Assembly (NCBI GenBank): GCA_027919835.1
Contig: JANVFP010000003.1
Coordinates: forward strand, 248,001 to 312,000
DNA length: 64,000 nt
Direction: 5' to 3'
Source: Lentinula raphanica
Lineage: Eukaryota; Basidiomycota; Agaricomycetes; Agaricales; Omphalotaceae
In this document: positions 22,430-34,288 of the stretch, piece by piece
Layout: every line of letters starts with the position of its first letter
How positions within the stretch are numbered: position 1 is the first letter of the stretch
Made by a program: the position numbers and the translations under genes
The notes under the pieces: generated by a model
Told to the model about the DNA's origin: nothing
Databases searched by the model: none
Seen by the model: the letters and a program-made list of their open reading frames with translations, nothing else

Positions 22430-23480
22430 TATTGGGCGTTGATGGAATTGGCAACCTGGGAGATCCCTGGGAGATCCTCAGCCTTCCGATGAAGGCAAGG
22501 CAATAGAGACGCTGTTGCTTGTAATTTCAACATTTTCAGAACGCGTTTGGAGAACATATACATAGAGCAACGCACCGGACCCAGTCTCGCCGCTACGATG
22601 CTCCTGATGAGGCCTCTTGCCCCGTAAGACATTTCAAGTGTGTTTTGCGTATATCTAAGTACCAAATCTTGATGAGGACGAACGCCGAAGGGGTAAGTTT
22701 CATCATCGTCCAGCTTCCTCCTTCTCTTTCATGGCAGCTCTAGCAATGCAGTATCTTTCGCATGAGAGAATTCAACAGGCGGATCACAGTGTTGACACCA
22801 GAGGGTTTGAAGACGCGATAGAACTTTGATAGTATGCGATCCAGATTCCACAAATTCATAACGTGGCATATAGAGCCTACTCATACTTCAGTTGCATTCT
22901 GAGTACTGGTGGAAATGTTTTTGAACAGGGATGACAATGAGAGGCGTTGAATCTGAAAGACTCAGATGATAGTGGCCCGCGAAGGTGGCAGTGGCGAAGG
23001 CAAAGTTCAAACTTTAGGCGCCAGCGCGCGTCTATGTCTATGTCTTTGTTCTAAGCCCTCATCACTGTTGTCGACCCTCTCATCACCCTACTAATTGACG
23101 AACCATTTCGCGTTCTCATAGTTGTCGATCCTTTCTATAACTCAATCTCTAAGTCCCCGATGTCCTGGCAATGGTCCGAAGCCACCACTTAGAACCACAG
23201 CTTTACGCTAGGCGGACGGTCGATTGAATGCCTCAAAATCTCGTTCCCTTCATTAACCACTCACTGCTCGCGTCATTACTCGAAAGTCGTATTGGATATC
23301 CAGTCTTGACCCAGTCCTACACAACTTGAACATCAACAGCGATAGTTTCATTCGCCAACAAAAACCCAGAGCTGCCTGTGACTCCTCACTCGTGGCTGCC
23401 TGTCCCTGCAATGTGAACATTAGAAAACCCTGAGGGAAGACCGATGGAGAAAAAGGTAGTAACGGCTTCAATGCTTTCCT
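22430..23480 (-). pseudogene. Relic shared with 29.5 kb region
   Basis: The minus strand ends with a frame finishing in SINAQ then stop at about 22437. A similar ending, DINAQ then stop, occurs at 29459, and sequence similarity extends upstream for at least 150 bases. Farther up (23250-23450) one frame gives GFLLANETIAVDVQVV and DWVKTGYPIRLSS but is cut by stops. I cannot identify the family. Probably a decayed gene or two adjacent relics. Confidence 0.3.
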
Positions 23481-23599
23481 GCAATGATATAAAATTGACT
23501 ACTCAACAGTGCTCACTCTGTCGCATTTTTTCGCAACACATCTTCTAGAAATCCAGGTACCAGATGCTTTGTTCGAGCTCGGCTAAGTGCCATCAGACG

Positions 23600-24689
23600 A
23601 TTATTGGACGGAATTCTGGTAAATAAAGTCTACGGGAAGTCATCCAGTCTCTATCAGTCTCTATCTCGGATCTTCAAACATCCCTTGTCCCCGTCCTCAT
23701 CTGTCCTCATGCTCTCTTGCTCAGCTCTCATTCATTGAACACAGGCTGTGTTCTCGCTTGAGCCAGAAGCGATGTACTCAGCCTGATATATAGCACGATA
23801 TAGCTCGTCCGGCGGCCTGCCCATTGACCTTTTGGGGTTCATCCGATGAAATCTGCGGGAGTTTCGTCCAAAAGGTACGTATTATTGATGTTTTCTCTCA
23901 GCACCTTTCTCTCGCTCATGAGATGAGTCTCCAGGCTCAATCGCAGTTCTCTCAATCAAGTGCACTGGATTCTAGCTACGCCTTTGTGTACTGAGTATTC
24001 TCGTTTCCTCTTCGCGCTACACAAAAGCGAACAGACACTGGTACTGCTAGCACTGGCGCTCATCATATCGAGACCGATTAGCAGTTGGGAGATGCCGCGT
24101 TATCAATCTCATGGCCAAATGCGTGCCTCTTCACGCTACACCTTTTTCGAGGAAGATATGTACAGCCTTCTCGTCCTATCAGTGCCTATCGGGAGTCGGG
24201 ACCTGTCTCAGGCTTATCGAGCAGCGAGAATTTTCATCTACAACCGTCGGCGTTTCCCAGAGCGCTGACAACATCGTCGGTCTTCCCTCGCCATCGTTCT
24301 CGTTCAGAGTCTTCAATCGCATCCCTCTCTAGTCTCTCTAGTCAATCATCCCTATAGATGCCAAGTCTCTCTTCTTTGTCCACTTGATGTCTACTCTTGT
24401 CTATTCCGCTTTCCTTTGCGGTCATCCGTCGGCAGCCTTATCAAGGCCAAATGCACGCACAGGTCACAGCCTTTGCCGGATTAGAGTGGAATCGCTTCTA
24501 TTCACTGATTACCCTGGAATTTGTCGGAATATCGCAGGCCATTTCACTGAAAAGGGCGTTGGAGTGGATCCAATCGACACTCAAAAAACTGCTGGCAGTT
24601 CTCGTACTTCTATTACACCGCTTCTGTGAAGATTTTTCTGTCTTGATCCCCCTCACGCCTTCTTGCTACGCGCTATTGTCCCCGCACCA
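23600..24689 (+). repeat. Upstream block duplicated at 27.35-28.26 kb
   Basis: Non-coding sequence ahead of the exon-repeat gene is similar to that ahead of the 28.26 kb gene. Shared words include GGGGTTCA(T/C)C then AAT(C/T)CTGCGGGA near 23836 and 27526, CTCGCTCATGAGA near 23911 and 27675, GTTATC then TCATGGCCAAAT near 24098 and 27820, and AAAAAACTGCTGGCAGTT near 24585 and 28180. It probably contains the promoters. No TATA box is clear. Confidence 0.65.
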
Positions 24690-26452
24690 ATGCAAAACGT
24701 TCTTCGATCCGTAATTCTCATCCTCGCCTTTGCATTTGCAGTGCACTCTGCACCTCTCACAGTAAGGATGACGATCCTGCAGTTCCCATATCGAGTTGAT
24801 CATTTGTCTATTGCATGTAGTCCCCATCGTCCGCGGTCGAGACCCCGAGTGTACCACGCTTCGAGAGTTTGGACAGACGCTCGCCTCCTCTCGGCTTGAA
24901 GTTCCTCCACGTCGCACTCATACCAGCTAGTAAGAAGGTGACAAAGTTACCACTCGTCAGACTTGAAGTCAGCTCGATACATAAATCCGACCTAGACCAA
25001 ATCATTACGCTCCTTTTTGGCCCTGGACGATCCGATTTATTGCAGTTCGTTCAATTATGGAGGGCTGTAGATCATCCTTTTACCACTACCAAAAATATCG
25101 GGTTACAATGTTCATACGCGAACACAGGATGGACTCCGGAAAATCCTGTCGAGCTCGATCCAAGACTGTCAGTTACATTAGGCAGTCCATCCTTCAAACC
25201 CATGATTACGCCCAAAATGCTGAACAGTATGATCGGTTGGCCTCTTATTGCAAATGTGAGTGAGAACACGAATTTGTCAATCCACTTGAATTCATTTGCC
25301 ATCGACTCTAGGACGTGAAGGCTTCATTCGTCAGAGAGCTGCACTCATGGACTTTGCCATCCGAAGGTCAACCGAGCAAGACCTTGACTTCGCGCCCTGT
25401 CCCATTTCTTCACGTCGCATTAGTGCCAGCTAAGACGAAAGTGATGAAATCCGGACTCATCACACTTGAAGCCAGCTCGATACACGAATCATACCGAGAA
25501 CAAATCGCTACGCTCCTTTTTGGCCCTGGGAAATCCGATTCGCTGAAGTTTGTCAAATTTTTTGGGGCTGTAGATCATGCACTTACCACTATCAACAATC
25601 TCGGTCTACAATGTTCATACGTGGAGAGGGAACAGTGGACTCCGAATAATCCTGTCGAGCTTGGTGCAAAACTGTCAGTCACATTAGCCAGTCCATCCTT
25701 CAAACCCATGATTACGCCCAAAATGCTGAACAGTATGATCGGTTGGCCTCTCATTGCGAATGTGAGTGAGAACATGAACTTGAAATTTCACCTGAATTCA
25801 TTTGCCATCCACTATAGGACGTGAAGGCTTCATTCATCGAAGAGCTGGAATCATGGACCTTGCCGCCCGAAGATCACACGAGCAAGACTTCGACTGCACG
25901 CCCTGTCCCGAAGTTCCTCGACGTCGTATTAGTACCAGCTGAGACGAACGTGATTGATTCCACCGGACTCGTCACACTTGAAGCCAGTTCGATACGTAAA
26001 TCAGACCTAGACCAAATCACTACGCTCCTTTTTGGCCCTGGACGATCCGATTCGTTGAAGTTCGTCAACTTCTGGAGGGCCATAGAACATCCACTGACCG
26101 CTATCAACAAACTCGGACTACAATGTTCATGCGCGCGCATGAAATGGACTCCGAACCATCCTGTCGAGCTCGGTCCAAGACTGTCAGAGGCGTTACACAG
26201 TCCATCCTTCAGACCGATGATTACACCCGAAATGCTGAGTAGTATGAACGGTTGGCCTCTAATTGCATATGTAAGTGAGAAAATGAATCTCTCGATCTAC
26301 TTGGATTCATTTGCCAAATATTATAGCACGTAGAAGCTTTATTCATCCAGAAACTGAAATCATGGACCTTGCCGCCCGAACACACCTTCCACGAGCACTG
26401 GGAGCATGGCTTCGACTCTGCCCAGAACTGGCATGGATGGGCGACACCGTAG
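24690..26452 (+). CDS. Secreted protein built from tandem duplicated exons
   Basis: Five exons (24690-24761, 24821-25255, 25312-25761, 25818-26270, 26327-26452) join in phase 0 to give 511 residues. Exon 1 codes a signal peptide, MQNVLRSVILILAFAFAVHS. Exons 2-4 each encode one copy of a domain of about 145-150 residues with the same landmarks: FLHVALVPA-like start, LEASSI, TLLFGPG, AVDH, LGLQCS, WTPNNPVEL, SPSFKPMITPKML and GWPLIAN. The 56-base introns after exons 2, 3 and 4 are similar to one another. Exon 5 begins like a fourth copy and then stops at TAG (26450-26452). One Cys per domain lies in LQCS. I recognise no known family. Extracellular location is inferred from the signal peptide. 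Confidence 0.75.
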
Positions 26453-26806
26453 CCGATCGCCTGCTCCAGTAATTCCTTGAAGTCAAGTGTCCTTTTTGGC
26501 CCTGTACACGATGATTGGCTGTACTACAACGTCGCGCTTCTGGGGATACCAGGTCATCCATTAACCATTGACGGCACTACCCTTCGATGTCGTATTCATT
26601 CGCCGGGCGTATTTTTCATGCAGTATATGACGGTCCCGGTCAAGCTCAACGACCCGAGACTGTCAAACACTAAAACTCTTAGATGAGATACTCGAAATAC
26701 AGGCCATGCTAGACCCAAAAGCCTCTGCACCGGTAAACATGAACCGTGAACTGATATATTCTGGCCATGGGTTAACGTTCATTTGCTACTATCTACTATA
26801 TTAGGA
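24821..26806 (+). repeat. Tandem exon-plus-intron units, about 506-509 bases
   Basis: Starts of exons 3, 4 and 5 are 506 and 509 bases apart. Each unit holds one domain exon and a 56-base intron (GTGAGTGAGAA or GTAAGTGAGAA donor side, TTCATTTGCC inside). Unit 1 (exon 2) is slightly shorter at its 5' end. Unit 4 (from 26327) is degraded. Confidence 0.85.
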
Positions 26807-26830
26807 AATCTTCAAACGGAGAACTGACTA
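26453..26830 (+). pseudogene. Degraded fourth repeat unit
   Basis: After the TAG at 26450 the same frame continues with SVLFGPVHDDW, GIPGHPLTIDGTTLRC and DPRLS, which match LFGPG, the AVDHP segment and DPRLS of the intact units. A plausible intron at 26733-26805 leads to a short last exon resembling the terminal exon of the 28.26 kb gene. The TAG thus appears to have cut off a formerly longer protein. Confidence 0.6.
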
Positions 26831-28261
26831 AGTGGCCATGGCGACCCGAAGCCAAGTCAAGTGAGGTAGAAGGTTCCAGGAGGTTGTAGGGCTCAGCTTG
26901 TTCACATAGCTAGGTTTCCGAGTAGATCGTTTCGTCTGGTCAGTTCCGGGTCAGTTCTTGATCGGGCGCTAGCGGGCGCTAGCGGGCGCTTATCAAGTCT
27001 TGGACTCTTTGCTCTACGCCCCCATTGTCATACACTCTCGATACTTTCAATAATGGTAGTACCAAAGTTAGTTTCAAGAAATTGTTCAAGGTTACGAATA
27101 ATCTCGAACGACTCAATATCAGAACTTGAAGGAAGGGTCCGAAGAATTGAGAACTTAGACAGACACGACTCTTTTCGTGAACGACTCAGAGGACTTCAGA
27201 GGCTCGTTCCACGCATTGACAACTCATACAAGGAAGCACCATCGTGCGATCAACGGCTCAAGAAGCACTGGACAATCAGTCTCACAAAACATCGAATGGT
27301 GGTTTACTCAGCGAGGTATGGCCTTTCACAACCCTCAATGAGTATCCTCTGAATCAATCTGAATCTCACACCTTCTGGCAGTGCTCCCTTATTTTCGTCC
27401 TTGTACTCTCCTGCTTGGCCTTCATTCGGTGGACATAGCCTATAGGCTATGTGCTCGCTTGACCGGGTTTGACACTTCACTGGAGTCGTTCGTGCTCGTC
27501 TACAAAGCCTGCCAACTGACCCTTTCGGGGTTCACCGACATTCAATGAATTCTGCGGGAAATTCGACCACACTGCACAGCCGTTGGTGTTGGCAATGGCA
27601 TGTGTTGCGCTCGGCGGGTGTTGAAATGTTGATAAGATGCGTATTGTGAGTCGTCATTCGATCTACAGTATGTTTCTCGCTCATGAGAGTCCTTAGGCGA
27701 TCGTACTTAGTTCTCTCGAGACAAGCTAATCGCTTTGACTATGGTTACCCCTTTGTCTACTCCTCTTTCCTCTTCACGGTCCACGGTCCACGATTAACAC
27801 TGGGTAAAGGCCGCGTTATCGCTCCTTATCAATCGAGTCATGGCCTGTCATGGCCAAATACACGCCTCTCAATGCTACTGTTCACTTCATAAAGACCTCA
27901 TGAAACAAGCACAAGCGTCGGAAAACACCATCGATAGTCAGTGGTTACCATGCCCTTTCTTGCCAATCTGAGAGCCATTGCTGTCATTCTCGCATCGTAC
28001 TGTGTACAACGACCCTTCTGGATAGTGCGAGACCACAGGTTACAGCTACGGCCTTCTCCGGATTCGAGCGGATCTGGCGATAACCTCTTTCAACTCGGAA
28101 TTGGTCGGAAGTTCGTGGCAGGACATTGCGCTTAAAACGGCGTCGAACTTGGATTCATCCTGATTCATCCCACCTTCAAAAAAAACTGCTGGCAGTTTCT
28201 CTTACTTCTGTGAAAATTTTTTTTTCTGCTCTACACACCTCACGCCCTTTGTCTCGCAACC
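26831..28261. other. Spacer with duplicated upstream block
   Basis: The first part includes three copies of a GGGCGCTAGC-like decamer near 26965-26992 and a 100-codon frame at 27053-27352 of unknown nature. From 27350 the sequence parallels 23600-24689. No gene is supported apart from the one starting at 28262. Confidence 0.4.
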
Positions 28262-28908
28262 ATGCAACGATCGTTTCAATTCGTTTGCCTCATCCTTGCC
28301 TTTGCCACATTCGTTGTGCACCCTGCGCCTCTCACAGTAAGCATTCACCACAATATATCACCAGCATCGAATTAACCATGCCCATAGTCCGTATCGTCCA
28401 CGCCCGAGACCTCGGATGTGCCACGTCTTCAGAGCTTGGAGAGACGAAACGACAAACAGCCCTCGCTTGTCGATGTCCTATTGCTAGAAGATAAACATGG
28501 CAAGCATTCTGAGGTTGAACAAATTTTGCGCGCATCGATACCTCCAGAAGTCCAAGGCGACATATCCAGGACCCTCTTTGGCTCTCAGGATTCTCGCTGG
28601 ATGGAATACATCGAATTCTCTGGGATACCAAATCAAGTCCTGACCAGGGACCGCGCTGTCCTACGAACTCGTGTTCGTACTACTCATACGCATCTTGTTC
28701 CTTGGATGGGCCCGTGCAAGATCAATAACCCGGGAGTGCTGGCAATCTATTCAGAAGAAAACATGAATGAATTATTGAAAGCAAGGAACTCGAATTCGGT
28801 AAGGAACAATTATCTATTTGTACATCTACTTCTGGGTTGATTTGCTGTTTACTATAGGAGGTGGATCTCAATTCGTTGGCTCAACAACTGGGTGACTTCC
28901 GCATGTAG
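28262..28908 (+). CDS. Secreted protein, single-domain relative of exon-repeat gene
   Basis: Exons 28262-28336, 28388-28798 and 28858-28908 join in phase 0 to give 178 residues. The signal peptide, MQRSFQFVCLILAFATFVVH, ends at the same PAPLT-type site and splice position as in the 24.69 kb gene. The second exon starts SVSSTPETSDVPRLQSLERR, matching SPSSAVETPSVPRFESLDRR of the larger protein. The domain keeps the TLFG, GIPNQVLT and W-x-G-P landmarks but is otherwise diverged. The last short exon, EVDLNSLAQQLGDFRM, corresponds to the degraded terminal exon of the larger gene. It probably preserves the ancestral one-domain layout. Function unknown; secreted by inference. Confidence 0.75.
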
Positions 28909-29039
28909 TGATGAATCGAGGTCGGAGAAGGTGCTTGTAGAAGAGGTTTCAGGTTACGTACTAGTTATTGAAGTATAGCTCGTTCAAATAGCTAAGACTC
29001 CGACTAGTAGATCGTTTAGTCGTAGTTTTCTGACCTCTT

Positions 29040-29231
29040 TTGCAATGCTTATCGCCGTCTTGCCCTTCGAGTACATATACTTCCACATCAATGTGGGACG
29101 AAGTAGCGTTGTTATCTGCGAATTTTGCAATATTGTTGTTGATCCTTGCTATGAACACGATCATCCTGACAGTTCCCGTTGTGGTACGAGGTGTCGTCAA
29201 AAAACTTTGGTTCAGAGTCAAAGGAAGACAT
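29040..29231 (-). pseudogene. Truncated CsbD-like duplicate
   Basis: Minus-strand translation from 29231 begins MSSFDSEP and then FFDDTSYHNG, like MSSFDSDPNNFNNTSYNNS of the intact gene, with DQQQYC matching DQYQQS before a TAA. Similarity extends upstream into the promoter, for example TATCGGCCTTTAGATTC against CATCGGTCTCCAGATTT. The later exons, including the CsbD motif, are absent. Confidence 0.65.
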
Positions 29232-29458
29232 GGTATATTGAGATTATTGAAACGCTGTGGTACAAGTACGTATGTTCGAAGGCTGGAGGTTTCAATGGAT
29301 GTACATTCAGAATCTAAAGGCCGATAACGATGAATCGCCCGCTTGGGTTACACAGTGAAGTAGAAAGGTAAAGACTCTGGAAAATCCCGAAACTTTCAGT
29401 GGTGGGGGAGCGTGACGGGAAGCAACTCGGAAAACCGAGCACACAAGATCGGGGCTTG

Positions 29459-30047
29459 CTATTGGGCGTTGATGTCATAACTCACCGGTAGCATACGCGA
29501 TCCTCCAATGTTGAGTCCAAAGCAATGAGGAAGGCTGACGCTGTGAGACCGACATACATTCTGAGGACCATGAGCATGTCGGAGTTTATGATACACAGTG
29601 TATCGTACCAACTGGCCACTGCGCCGATACGCCCCTATCCATATCCCCTGATCTTCAAACGAATCCAGCATGGCTTGCGTCAACGCAGGACGAACTTGGT
29701 TGTGCATGACTAGATATTCCTGTATCTTGTCCATTAATATCTCGTCACACTCTTGCCGCGGCCTCGGTAAACAATACGTCGAACGAACCTTCACTTCGAC
29801 GAGTAGTTGTCCAACCCTTATCCCTGTTCCTCTTTCTCATCCCTGACTTGAACATTTTGAGTGCGAGATTATGCATTATGCTTGGATCATCTGAAAACAA
29901 GCGTCTAACCACACGTCTGTGAAACGGGAGCGAAACAATATCGGAAGACATAGAAACAAGGGTATGAACCTTTGATTCAACATGAAAATTCGACACAAAC
30001 TGACAGATAACTGATGCCCTCCGACAGCCAGAGAAGATCAACAGCAC
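29459..30047 (-). pseudogene. Unidentified, probably broken gene
   Basis: Two overlapping frames on the minus strand, 30047-29745 and 29794-29459, look partly coding (RRVVRRLFSDDPSIMHNLAL, then KIQEYLVMHNQVRPALTQ). They need a frame change near 29770, and no convincing intron bridges it. The end, DINAQ then stop, is shared with the relic at 22.43 kb. I do not recognise the family. Confidence 0.3.
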
Positions 30048-30206
30048 GCAGACGAGGGTTCCATAGCTCCTGATAGGGCCTCGAACGCCCTGTGAGACCA
30101 GTGAGGGTTAGAAACAGAACTAGGAGATGGTCCAAATGTCTGAAACAGGTGTAGACAGGAGGTGAACTCACTTGGTTTAGGTTGGTACCCCTATCGGACA
30201 GATGGC

Positions 30207-30214
30207 TATATAAG
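30207..30214 (+). promoter_or_regulatory. TATA box of the 30.3 kb gene
   Basis: TATATAAG lies 93 bases before the ATG at 30307 and is followed by a CA-rich leader, a typical fungal core promoter. Confidence 0.6.
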
Positions 30215-30306
30215 CTCCCCCTTCCTGGCAAAACGAGAAATAACAAACTTGAACTTGCACTCACTCATAACACCAAACCTCTAACAACCAACCACTCAAC
30301 GTCGTT

Positions 30307-30666
30307 ATGTCTGTACTCATCGCCAACCCTCCTTCGTCGACGCTATTCACTGCGCCTGACTATCTTGCGATGTATTCAATCTCCATGCCCGCGCTCTCTA
30401 CATTCGTACCTCCAACTATCCGGGTCCCACCACCTCTTCCGATACCCGAGATACCTCTTCGAGAGCGTCGTGGTTTTGTCGAGTTTATACCAATCACCCC
30501 CCGGTCGGTACTTGGCGATAACGCTCAGTGCGCTCCGATGCCTGCGAAGGGCCACCTCGAACCCAAAGCTGGTGCGCTGCCCCGACGCAGAAGGCGTGTC
30601 CCACCATCGAACACGCATACAACCAACCAAAACGTCGATCCCGAGTCGAAGAAGTTCGATCTTTGA
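30307..30666 (+). CDS. Small Pro-rich protein of unknown function
   Basis: A single exon of 119 residues with a good upstream TATA box and leader. The N-terminal third is hydrophobic-mixed (FTAPDYLAMYSISMPALSTF). A Pro-rich stretch follows, VPPPLPIPEIP, then a basic tail with RRRRR. No signal peptide or domain is recognised. The core promoter is the main reason to accept it as a gene. Its family is unknown. Confidence 0.5.
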   Translation: MSVLIANPPSSTLFTAPDYLAMYSISMPALSTFVPPTIRVPPPLPIPEIPLRERRGFVEFIPITPRSVLGDNAQCAPMPAKGHLEPKAGALPRRRRRVPPSNTHTTNQNVDPESKKFDL

Positions 30667-31722
30667 TGCGAGCGATTAATCATCACGGAGTCGAGGGAGG
30701 ATCAGAGTTTGATTGTTGAACACTTTGTTGATTGTGTACAATCACTTTACCCACTGCTTTCTGTCTCTCTCTACATATACCCTTTCGCCCTTGGATTCTT
30801 GTGTTGGAGATCCAAGTAGCCCATGCTCTGTATCGAGGTCGGCGTGTTTATAGACAATATCCAAAAAAACAGAGAAACATACCTGCATATCGTCGTTGGA
30901 TGAGGTCAAAAAGTCCAAAACACTTTCGTAAGTGATCCGTTCGTTGAGTGACAGCTGGGTAATGCCATTCTGAGTGTCCACCACACGAGAATCAACACTA
31001 ACGGACTCAGACTACGAGCGCGGATATCAATGTCAACGTTCACCGAGTTTTGGGTTGTGAAAGTGTCCCAAGTCTTGAAGCATCTTTCCTCCATGCCAGT
31101 CTTACTCAAGACCCCTTTGCTGCAGTCTACAATGTGGGCGTATATGGTGCGTGCATCAACACGATTAGAGGCATAATGGTGACCGTGTTGGGTTGGTATA
31201 ACGAGAACAGTGTATGAATAATGACAATGAAAACAAGATTTTATTGGTTGACTACGCTACATTATGTAACTCAGGTAATGTAAACACGACCTCGTCAACT
31301 CGTTTCGACAGGGCTAACGTTCGACTCGGAAGCGGCGGTGATGAGCTCGAATGTGTGGGAACAAATTTTCCGCGTAAGATAAGATAAGTAGGCGTTGAAC
31401 GTTGAGGCTTGAGCTCACCACTCACCCTCGTACCTTGCTCTCTCGTCTCAGCTCTCTCTCTCGCCCTAGCACACAGTTGTTTATCAAGATCAACGCGTTA
31501 TCATGAGAGGAAATCGATATATCGAAACTTGTTGTGTCCATTGATATGACATAAACCGCCCCGAAGGATGGTTGTCCCTCAATGCAGTTCTTCCAATCAC
31601 ACGCCTTATTCGCCAGATGACGGTCCTCTATTATTATAAGTAGCACGTCTTTTTTTTCAAATGGTGCCTTCATCAATCTCTTCAATTGCCACTCAAGCTT
31701 AAACGTCTGAGCCAAACGCCCA
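30667..31722. other. Region without a confident gene
   Basis: Two minus-strand frames deserve mention. One at 30984-30742 (ITQLSLNERITYESVLDFLT) may be an exon of a small gene. The other is a 97-codon frame at 31715-31422 beginning MAQTFKLEWQLKRLMKAP, which would be divergent to the P450 with only 7 bases between starts. Neither has a recognised domain. The short gap to the P450 makes the second one doubtful. Confidence 0.3.
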
Positions 31723-34288
31723 ATGTTGACGAAATTGTTGGTTCTCGGGTTCTCCGTCGTCGGTCTCTATGTCGTTCAGAAATATGTCGAGTTCAGTAGG
31801 CTGGTGAAATCGGTCCAGTGAGTTTTTTTTGGAATAATCTTCGCTGAGGAGGCCAGTTACTTACACCACATTTTCGCTTCGTACCTACTATCCCAGATCT
31901 CATCCTCGTTTTACAACAGTCTTCTCACAACGGTCAATCATTGGCAACATCCTTCCTCGAATTCCTGGCGTTTCAAGAGGTAGACTTGCTACCTGGGCTG
32001 AGAAACATCAACGTGAGTAGTGTTCATGACGATGATCTCTTCTTGTTCAAAGGTTTTGTTAGCGTATGCGAAGGCAGGTTGGGACGCCGTTGCGAATGTA
32101 CGAAAGTCTACTAGACCAAAATTCCTCTGAGACATCTAACTCGAACGGAATCTTTCCTCAGGTAACCCTGGTACCTCGCACCTCTGTCACTCTATCACTT
32201 GTAGATGCCGCTGCTATCAAGGTGCGAAATCTCCCTCTATTCCATCGAGTCCTCAACATCTCATTCGTATATCTTTGCTCTTCGCAGGAAGTGACCTTGT
32301 CCAGAGCAAGATTCCCGAAACCCGTTCGACAGTACAAAGTATTATCCTTCTTTGGAGACAACATCGTCGCTTCGGAAGGAGATGACTGGAAACGATACAG
32401 AAAAGTTGCCGCCCCTGCGTTTAGTGATGTATGTGTTCATTTTTGTCCGTCATCGAGTGTCCATAACGAATGTGGTTACCATTAGCGAAACAACAAGCTC
32501 ATCTGGGACGAAACAGTCAGAATTATGCTCGATCTCTTCGACAATGTCTGGGGCTCCCAAGAATCTGTTGTCATCGACCATGCGTTGGACATAACTCTCC
32601 CGGTGCAGTCTCCCTTCTTTCGACTAATCCGAATCATCGTTTTCTTACTATGGATACAGATCGCCCTATTCGTTCTTGGTGCAGCTGGTACGTGCCTAGG
32701 CAACGCCTCACACCTGGTAGTCGAATGACTAAAAGTTCGGCCTATGTAGCTTTTGGCCGAAGAATTTCCTGGAAAGACGACGAAGGAATCCCGCCGAACC
32801 ATCAAATGTCGTTCAAAGATGCAATACACGAAGTATCCATGAACTGCTTCATTAAGATCATCTTCCCGAACTGGGCGATGGGCTTGACTGAGCACACCCG
32901 CCGGGTTCGGCTTGCCTTTGAGGAGCTCGATGTAAGTGATTACTTTTAGTGGTTCCCACTGCGACGGCGATACTTTATTGACATGCTCTTGCGGGTCGCT
33001 CGTCACAGAGCCACATGCTAGAGATGATTTCCAAACGGCGTAACGCGGAGAAAAAGGAAGAACGCCATGATTTACTCAGTAGTCTCCTCGATGCCAGCGC
33101 AGACGATCCATCGTTCACAGACAGAGATCTGACGGGCAACATATTCATCTTCTTGGTTGCCGGACACGAAGTATGTGGCTTTCAATTTTTTCTCATTCAT
33201 ATGCAGAAGAAATGGATACTCAACATATTATTCGAACTCAGACGACAGCTCATACCCTTTGTTTCACCTTCGCAATGCTCGCTTTGTACCCAGACCAACA
33301 GGAAATCCTGTATCAGCATATCAAATCAGTACTTCCCGATGGCAGATTGCCCGTGCGTTTCTCAACGATGAATCTTGTTGAACTTGATGCTGATTGTGGC
33401 TGATATTAGACATATGAGGAAATGCCACTTTTTACCCATTCCATGGCGTGAGTTCCTTCCTGTCTTTTCTGCATAGATTGAAGAGGTCTAAGATTGCCTC
33501 ACATTTTCATAGCGTGTTCAACGAGACGCTGCGGTTATTCCCTCCGGTGAGAATCACCGACCACTGCCTATCCTCGATCCTCAGACCAGCTTTGTGTTTT
33601 TCTGCAGGTGAACGGAATCCCGAAATACAGCGCGGAAGATACAAGTATCACTGTCGGTAACGCTGCGGGCGACAAACTTGTATTACCTGTTCCTCGTGAT
33701 ACACATATTGTCATTAACACGGTCGGTTTGCATTATAATCGTAAGTGGCATTTAGTTACTTCCTATCAATGTATCCTGAAGTGGTTTCTCCTTACTTATG
33801 AATCCGTAGCTCGCTACTGGAAGGATCCAGAGGAGTTCCGACCTTCTCGTTTCTTGGAGCCTGATTGGCCTCGAGATGCATTCCTTCCCTTCAGTGCTGG
33901 TAAATAGTCTTTTTCCTGGGTACTAGTGTGGCTCATTTCTAATCTTTGATTCGTGCAGGTCCGCGAGCTTGTATCGGGCGCAAGTAAGAGTCCTCTCTCT
34001 CCTATTTTCTATTCCTAACAATGATATGTTCGATCAGGTTTTTCGAGACAGAAGGCATCGCTATCCTCACCATGATGATCTCGCGATACAAGATTGAGAT
34101 CAAGGAGGAACCGCAGTTTGCTAGTGAGACGTTCGAAGAGAGAAAGGCTCGTGTGTTGGCTGCTAAACCGGGTCTGACGATTACGTGCGTGTTGATGAGA
34201 TACGCTACAGATGGCTTTTTGTACTGACGTTGGTGATTTCTGCTCATGCAGGCCTATCCGGGTGCCGTTGGTTTTCAAGCGTCGATAG
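31723..34288 (+). CDS. Cytochrome P450 monooxygenase
   Basis: Seventeen exons, all in phase, give 516 residues. Exon starts include 31723, 31897, 32063, 32162, 32288, 32486, 32660, 32750, 33009, 33242, 33410, 33513, 33608, 33810, 33959, 34038 and 34252. An N-terminal membrane anchor, LLVLGFSVVGLYVV, places it in the ER. Hallmarks: I-helix AGHETT (about 309-314), ExxR as ETLR (366-369), FRPSRF, and the heme loop FSAGPRACIGRK with the Cys ligand near residue 452. P450s insert oxygen into lipids or aromatics using a reductase partner; the substrate cannot be read from the sequence. Several very short exons (25-38 bases) are typical of basidiomycete P450 genes. Confidence 0.92.

Noticed and set aside
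26450..26475. A 21-base intron that would bypass the TAG in unit 4
   Set aside because: Far below the 50-60 base introns used elsewhere in this window; a premature stop is the simpler reading.
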